Source: Glomus cerebriforme
Taxonomy: Eukaryota > Glomeromycota > Glomeromycetes > Glomerales > Glomeraceae
Assembly: GCA_003550305.1 (NCBI GenBank)
Contig: QKYT01000300.1
Coordinates: 65,985 to 78,022 of the forward strand
Length of the DNA: 12,038 bases
Direction of reading: 5' to 3'
Shown here: positions 8,064 through 12,038 of the stretch, in pieces
Layout of the letters: each line of letters begins with the position of its first letter
How positions within the stretch are numbered: the first letter of the stretch is position 1
The notes under the pieces: generated by a model
Databases searched by the model: none
What the model was told of the DNA's origin: nothing
The model's input: only the letters and a program-made list of their open reading frames with translations
Program-made: the position numbers and the translations under genes

Positions 8064-8255
8064 CAGTAAATTTTTTTAAAAAATGAGGATGCAAATGCCC
8101 GAAATTGGCGAAATTTTATTAATTTTTCAGATACATGTGTAGCGCTTTTTGGCTAAGAAGTTGCAAGCGAAATAATTTGGTGCTATCAAAGAGGGAGGGA
8201 TTACGCGGATCCTAGGCCATTTAATGCGAGTCCCAGCATCAAGTTATTTCTTTGC
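8064..8255. other. 3' flank of the membrane-protein gene with an AGCGC..GGCTAA motif
   Basis: Directly downstream (minus strand) of the stop at 8256. The minus frame of the gene stays readable here after two stops (LDAGTRIKW ... ACNFLAKKRYTC), so an older, longer reading is possible. It contains the third copy of the AGCGC-GGCTAA motif (8141-8156). A GAAATTGGCGAAA stretch (8101-8113) resembles the repeats at 11841-11935. Confidence 0.3.
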
Positions 8256-8765
8256 TCAATTGTATGTTTTTTTCCTATCACTAACTACGAGATTTTTACA
8301 CCAATACTCTTTTTCTACGCTAGATTTCCTAAATAAATTATCCCACCCATTTCTACACCTATCTATATCACTAACACCCGGACAGTATATGTAAAAGATT
8401 ATTCCAAGTAAGAGAACTTTACCGAGATTAAGTAATTTCGAATCTACAGCATAAATTCGGTGATTAGCAATTGAGATAAAAAAAAAATAAGCAATATTTC
8501 CGATTCACACTTACCACTACGATTCATTTTCACAACATTCCATTCTGCCTCATATGCAAGGAATTGATTGCTCTGCGTTATCGCCAGAACGATACTGCGT
8601 AAAGTTTCAATAATTCGGCACGTGAAGATGCTTATTACGTTTGATATACTGCGCCAGACTTTTGCTGTGCCGTTGCATGTGATGATGGTCAAAGATTTTC
8701 TCGGCGAATATCAAAATGCCGATATATAACAAGAAGAGCAATATGACCGAAATTTTCATGGACAT
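8256..8765 (-). CDS. Small two-exon membrane or secreted protein, unrecognised; one-base discrepancy in exon 1
   Basis: Exon 2 (8256-8443) follows a 71-nt intron (8444-8514, GTAAGT..TGCTGTAG). Across the joint the frame reads YEAEWNVVKMNRSG, then DSKLLNLGKVLLLGIIFYIY, CPGVSDIDRCRNGWDNLF and so on to a TGA at 8258-8256. Exon 1 is open in that frame from about 8713 to 8515 (CRIIETLRSIVLAITQSNQ) but has no ATG there. In the next frame, an ATG at 8765 just after a CTACAG acceptor gives MSMKISVILLFLLYIGILIF, a textbook signal peptide or transmembrane helix; read alone it ends after 52 residues at 8607. Joining the two needs a one-base shift around 8690-8715. A second hydrophobic segment (LGKVLLLGIIFYIY) would make a two-pass membrane protein. 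I do not recognise the family. Alternative: a separate 52-residue His/Lys-rich secreted peptide at 8607-8765. Confidence 0.45.
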
Positions 8766-8948
8766 CTGTAGAGTTGGAAAAATCGATTAGCACCGTGATG
8801 ACATATTTCAAGAAGCTAACCCGAACAATAAACCAACCTACTTTATTATTACTTTGCAGAATATACGAGTTCGTTTGATTGTAAGTATCGATAATGCAAA
8901 TAATGGTAGGTTTGAAATTTTATTAGAACTTTCTTTTGATTTTTTTGC

Positions 8949-9155
8949 TTGGTTTTTGCTTATATTTGCACAAGGCGGATAAATGGATTCACTAACAGGG
9001 ACATCACCATTTTATATAATTCACAGGATCGATTTTGTTATACACTTTTGGGGGGAGATTACGTTAATATGATCGCATCACGAAAATCTGATCAACCGCC
9101 TCTCCTTAACTTAATGCTATCCATATGTAAGGATCATCAAGGGGCCCTTTTTTAA
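8949..9155 (+). CDS. Doubtful plus-strand exon-like frame
   Basis: After an acceptor-like TTTGCACAAG (ending about 8975) the plus strand reads RRINGFTNRDITILYNSQ, then FCYTLLGGDYVNMIASRK and LLNLMLSICKDHQGALF, to TAA. G+C is higher than the flanks, and the minus frames opposite are closed by stops. Upstream, a 21-nt segment at 8860-8880 is bounded by TTTGCAG and GTAAGT, but its phase does not join this frame without a stop. No motif is recognised and no start codon fits. It may be a relic exon. Confidence 0.22.
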   Translation: MVFAYICTRRINGFTNRDITILYNSQDRFCYTLLGGDYVNMIASRKSDQPPLLNLMLSICKDHQGALF

Positions 9156-9469
9156 TAATAATATACGTAATAATTTTGAGAATATGCGAGAAAGTTTGAG
9201 AATAAAAGTCCCTGGCAATCTTATTGCCCAATAATTTTCTGATCCAGATTTCCTAAATTACCCTGTATTAACATGCATATATGCTCGAGCAATAAAAAAT
9301 TAGTATGTACCAATCGCCACGAGAAAAATAATTGACTACATTTTGCGGGTCACTCAGTACCCTAAATGTTTTTTATTTGCAATACATACGAAAATAAATT
9401 ACATGGTGTGGAACTAGGCCCAGGATACATTAAGTTTCTATACTAGTGACTGCAAACTAATATATATGA
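9156..9469. other. Non-coding AT-rich spacer
   Basis: No gene signal on either strand. It separates the doubtful plus-strand frame from the 3' end of the decayed minus-strand gene, so it probably includes that gene's 3' flank. Confidence 0.5.
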
Positions 9470-10546
9470 TTATTTTTTCGAATGATATTTCTCTATTCTA
9501 GCTTTTTCTTTCTTTAAGGCAAAAAGTTCCACCGATACATGCTATGTCATATGATAATCGTGGAGACTCTTCACACTTCCAACCAATAGAAGCAGGATCT
9601 ACCAGCTAATTATATGATAATTTCAATGACATAAGGTATATATGATGTGGGTTCAGAAAAAAAGAAATAGCCTGTCAAAAGGCTCGGCAAGAGTTTTTCC
9701 GGTGTATTTCCCAAGTGGTGATTAGTCCACATGATGAAGTTTCCTCTACTACGCATGTATTTTTGCATAAGCAACTCCTCACATGATGCTGAGAGAACGT
9801 ATCTTTTGCATCACGCCTTCAACTAAAAAATGATTATTTGACCGTGAGATTCCGGACCTTTATTTTAGCATCATTAAGCAAATCTACCACTTCTTCCGTA
9901 ATTGCCACTTGATGTAACGTTGCAACTGACCCATAACTTAACCACCCTTTTTACCTTCCCCTATTCAAATAATGAAATCTGCTATATGGTTGTATATTTT
10001 ATTTCCATAATATTCCACCTTAGAAATGAGACCATCTTGACTGGATGCACCACAAAATACCTTCATGCTAAAGAGTTCTCTCATTAAGGCGTGATATGCT
10101 TTTTCTCTTGGATCATCACATTGGTTTTCGAACTTAATCAAAAGATTAATAAAGTTATCAACCCAAGGCATATTTTTCGATCATATGATAATACTTCATG
10201 AACTTCATCAACTACTAGACCTTGGCATATAAGTTCTTGTAGTTCTGAATCCGTTACTATAAGGCTTCTTGACTGGATCTCATAGCTAATGCTGGAGTTG
10301 CTGATGGTGTGGATTGAATATGTCTCTTATTCTTTTTACGAATCATACTCTTGACTTTAGAAGAGTGAATTCAAAACCCCAAAGAAAAAAATATTATAGA
10401 ACATGTGTCATAATTACTGTGAAGAAGTATAATATCTAAGCCACCCACGTGATTTGAAAAAAGAAATAAACCTATATGATGAACAGCCTATCCTTCAGTA
10501 AGAATAGTTTCTGCACATTTCAGGTGATCTGTGCACATGATGAAGT
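9470..10546 (-). pseudogene. C-terminal half of the decayed gene: repeated frameshifts
   Basis: Coding-like segments change frame again and again: IDFIMCTDHLKCAETILTEG (10555-10495, next frame after SIKA); an ATG at 10346 starting MIRKKNKRH, to about 10265; SLIVTDSELQELICQGLV to about 10170; PWVDNFINLLIKFENQ to FII (10168-9965); GWLSYGSVATLHQVAITEE to NLTVK, TAA (9950-9834); CKRYVLSASCEELLMQKYM to VIEIII, TAA (9810-9610); VDPASIGWKCEESPRLSYD (about 9600-9545); and ALKKEKARIEKYHSKK, TAA at 9470. CTDHLKC adds further possible zinc ligands. The last segment is Lys/Glu-rich and likely helical. The stretch 10355-10490 is the weakest link and may have been an intron. Confidence 0.5.
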
Positions 10547-10549
10547 CTA

Positions 10550-11803
10550 TGCTTTTATAGATACTATTGGGATTCCATGATTAAGAGGATCTTTGCATTT
10601 GATACAATAAATTCGTTCTTCACAATAGTCACTAGCACTCCATTCACTTCTTATATCATTCTATATACTTTCTTCTTTATGGTCTCCATTACATAATGGA
10701 CAGAGTGTTGAACTATTAAGATCAAATCGCTCACCACGTTCACTACTATCGCTTAAAGATAGAAAAGGAAAATGCTCTAATACCAACCTAATGATATATT
10801 TTTGCTTCTCTTCTGGATCATCAGGTAAAATAGAAATCAGAAGTCTGGATTTGTTAGATGATATTACCTGAGGCATAAGTGATGTTCTCATAGCTACTGG
10901 ATCGATTCTAGAGGAATCATCTGAAGAATTACCGTTAAGGTGCTTTGCAAAGACATGGGCTAATGGGATAGATGCAGTTGATGTTAACTTTGTTAACGAC
11001 AAGACCTCCAATACATTATTCTGATCATCATCTTATTCTTCATCTTCAACTTCATCAGTAAATTCCATATTGGGTTTTTCGGTAAAGTGATTTATAATTG
11101 TTTGAATCTGAGGATCAGTAAATTTTGAAATAGTATACGCACTATATATTTTTATGTATTAAAGCTTATCCATTCCTATTTTTTTGAATAAATCATCAAT
11201 TCTCAAAGCTTTCTGTGTTTGCCTACATAAAGTTTTGCATTTAGTATCGGGAAGTTATTCAATAATAAAATCATATATCTGACCTTTCGCTTTCTTTTCC
11301 CTAACTTTATTGTTGATCATAAAATCTTTATATATTCTCTTGAATTCTCTAGCATAGAAATACTAATGCAAAGTTTCTTCTCTATTGGCTTTGATTGCTT
11401 TCTTTTCTGTACCACATGCAGTTTCATATAGATTAATAATATCAGGAAGGACCGCTCGCTCTTCATTTCTCTCTGCTAAAGAATTTGGGCGAACTTGGTT
11501 CACTGAAATTTCAGTTACAGCAGAGAGAATGTGTTTTTCTTTCATAGATGAATTAATTTCTTGAATTAAATCCTGTTCATTTTTTTGCTGAAGTTTTTTT
11601 TCTCTATTCCTTTGCCTAATCCTATCACTAATCATTTTCTTATCCACCTTATTCAAGAAAGCATCTGTCTCTTTTTCCTCCAATGATTTAGCCAAAGGCA
11701 CTAAAACATGATCACTCACATTCTCCTTCTCATATATATTCGATACCAGATTAATAGTATTTGAGAAAATAGAGCTTTGAGGCTCTATCTCATCTATAAT
11801 ATT
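10550..11803 (-). pseudogene. N-terminal half of the decayed gene: one frame, five internal stops
   Basis: A single phase can be followed for about 418 codons, from just below a TAG at 11806-11804 to a TAG at 10549-10547. It is interrupted only by TAG 11365-11363, TAA 11257-11255, TAA 11161-11159, TAA 11035-11033 and TAG 10663-10661. Open pieces are 11363-11803 (EIEPQSSIFSNTINLVSNIY ... EETLH) and 10661-11032 (LSLTKLTSTASIPLAHVFAK ... LCPLCNGDHKEESI). CPLC (about 10690-10700) and CIKC (about 10595-10606), some 30 residues apart, form a probable zinc ribbon. The stops are single-base changes from sense codons; both TAGs fit former TGG (Trp). No intron signals are needed. The first open piece could in principle still make a short charged protein. 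Confidence 0.6.
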
Positions 11804-11840
11804 CTAATCTAAGGTTTCCGGGTGAAACTCATTTTGGATT

Positions 11841-11935
11841 TTGCGAAATGGCGAAACTCCAAATAGTGAAGTTGAAACTATTNACAAAACGTTTCGCCAT
11901 TGGCNAAACTTTAACAATTGCGAAATGGAGAAACT
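11841..11935. repeat. Cluster of GCGAAATGGCGAAAC repeats in both orientations, with Ns
   Basis: TTGCGAAATGGCGAAACT (11841-11858) recurs at 11918-11935 with one mismatch (GGAGAAACT). Between them 11891-11907 carries the same motif inverted (GTTTCGCCATTGGC), with an N at 11905. An N also falls at 11883, and another at 11969 just outside. The direct and inverted copies can form alternative hairpins. It lies immediately upstream (minus strand) of the decayed gene and could be a dispersed palindromic repeat. Confidence 0.5.
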
Positions 11936-12038
11936 GCTGCGAAACTCCGTAGCCAATCAGATGCATATNAGGTGATCAATAAATCATCCTCGCTCTGCAC
12001 ATTACGACAAAATCAAACACACCAGATCCCATTCCCAC
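11936..12038. other. Right-edge sequence without a gene call
   Basis: Less AT-rich than the average (CATCCTCGCTCTGCAC, CACACCAGATCCCATTC). It contains AGCCAATCAG, a CCAAT-type box, at 11951-11960. It could be the 5' flank of a gene that starts beyond the window, but no start codon or frame supports this. Confidence 0.25.

Larger units (their letters stand above)
9470..11803 (-). pseudogene. Decayed gene of a Glomeromycotina-expanded family, with paired CxxC knuckles
   Basis: Protein-like minus-strand readings follow one another without a large gap from 11803 to a stop at 9470, but never in one intact frame. The N-terminal half (11803-10550) is acidic and basic, with LAKSLEEKETDAFL, ISDRIRQRNREKKLQQK, then KALRIDDLFKKIGMDKL, TISKFTDPQIQTIINHF, and two zinc knuckles, LCPLC and YCIKC. 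The C-terminal half includes RHIQSTPSATPALAMRSSQ, DSELQELICQGLVVDEVHEV, PWVDNFINLLIKFENQ, KVFCGASSQDGLIS, VATLHQVAITEEVVDLLND, RSRGNFIMWTNHHLGNTPEK and KKEKARIEKYHSKK. SLEEKE..D with RNREKK is a signature I associate with a family repeated many times in Rhizophagus; its function is not known to me. Six premature stops and at least five frameshifts argue against expression of a full-length product. Confidence 0.65.

Noticed and set aside
9902..10087. 61-codon plus-strand frame
   Set aside because: Antisense to the coding-like pieces of the decayed gene (FINLLIKFENQ, SYGSVATLHQV).
9548..10191. Three ATATGATAAT occurrences as a dispersed motif
   Set aside because: Each lies in a different coding-like context (SYD, EIII) of the decayed gene in AT-rich DNA; no shared flanks.
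1..12038. Bacterial-type system (operon, CRISPR, defence island)
   Set aside because: Abundant short spliceosomal introns, eukaryotic kinase and MITE content, no regularly spaced repeats and no ribosome-binding sites.

Overview
The window looks like nuclear DNA of an AT-rich early-diverging fungus, most likely an arbuscular mycorrhizal fungus (Glomeromycotina, Rhizophagus-like). The evidence is very AT-rich DNA with long A/T runs, genes broken by many 59-71 nt GT..AG introns, a short TKL-type kinase start exon of the kind that is hugely expanded in Rhizophagus, and proteins that I recognise only as lineage-expanded families of that group. The species assignment is inference. There are no operons or Shine-Dalgarno sites, and I saw no rRNA, tRNA or CRISPR array. 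Scattered single Ns mark it as draft assembly.

Layout. Minus strand 18-233: first exon of a protein kinase running off the left edge. 234-2241: AT-rich intergenic DNA with a 150-bp inverted-repeat element (1560-1709) and a smaller one (about 843-949). Minus strand 2242-3403: a small gene with a CCHC (BED/C2H2-like) zinc finger and a probable distant last exon. 3404-4436: intergenic, with short direct repeats. Plus strand 4437-4567: a coiled-coil terminal exon that converges on the next gene. Minus strand 4588-7038: the main gene, at least nine exons, with a split zinc ribbon, a conserved core resembling a degenerate PD-(D/E)XK nuclease fold, and a basic tail. 7038-7400: a GC-richer block with a 198-bp-spaced duplication that reads into the first exon of the main gene. 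7485-8063: a hairpin followed by a 502-bp pogo/mariner-like MITE flanked by TA. Minus strand 8256-8765: a small two-exon membrane-protein gene. Minus strand 9470-11803: a long decayed gene with nonsense codons in its first half and frameshifts in its second. 11841-11935: clustered GCGAAATGGCGAAAC repeats.

Nothing shows the genes acting as a pathway. Four are lineage-specific or unrecognised, and two of them carry paired CxxC zinc knuckles. The strongest general signal is that nearly every coding region here is off by exactly one base somewhere, usually at a short homopolymer, while its exon phases otherwise agree. Either the locus is decaying or the draft sequence has indel errors. The density of MITEs and broken genes suits the repeat-rich accessory compartment of such a genome.
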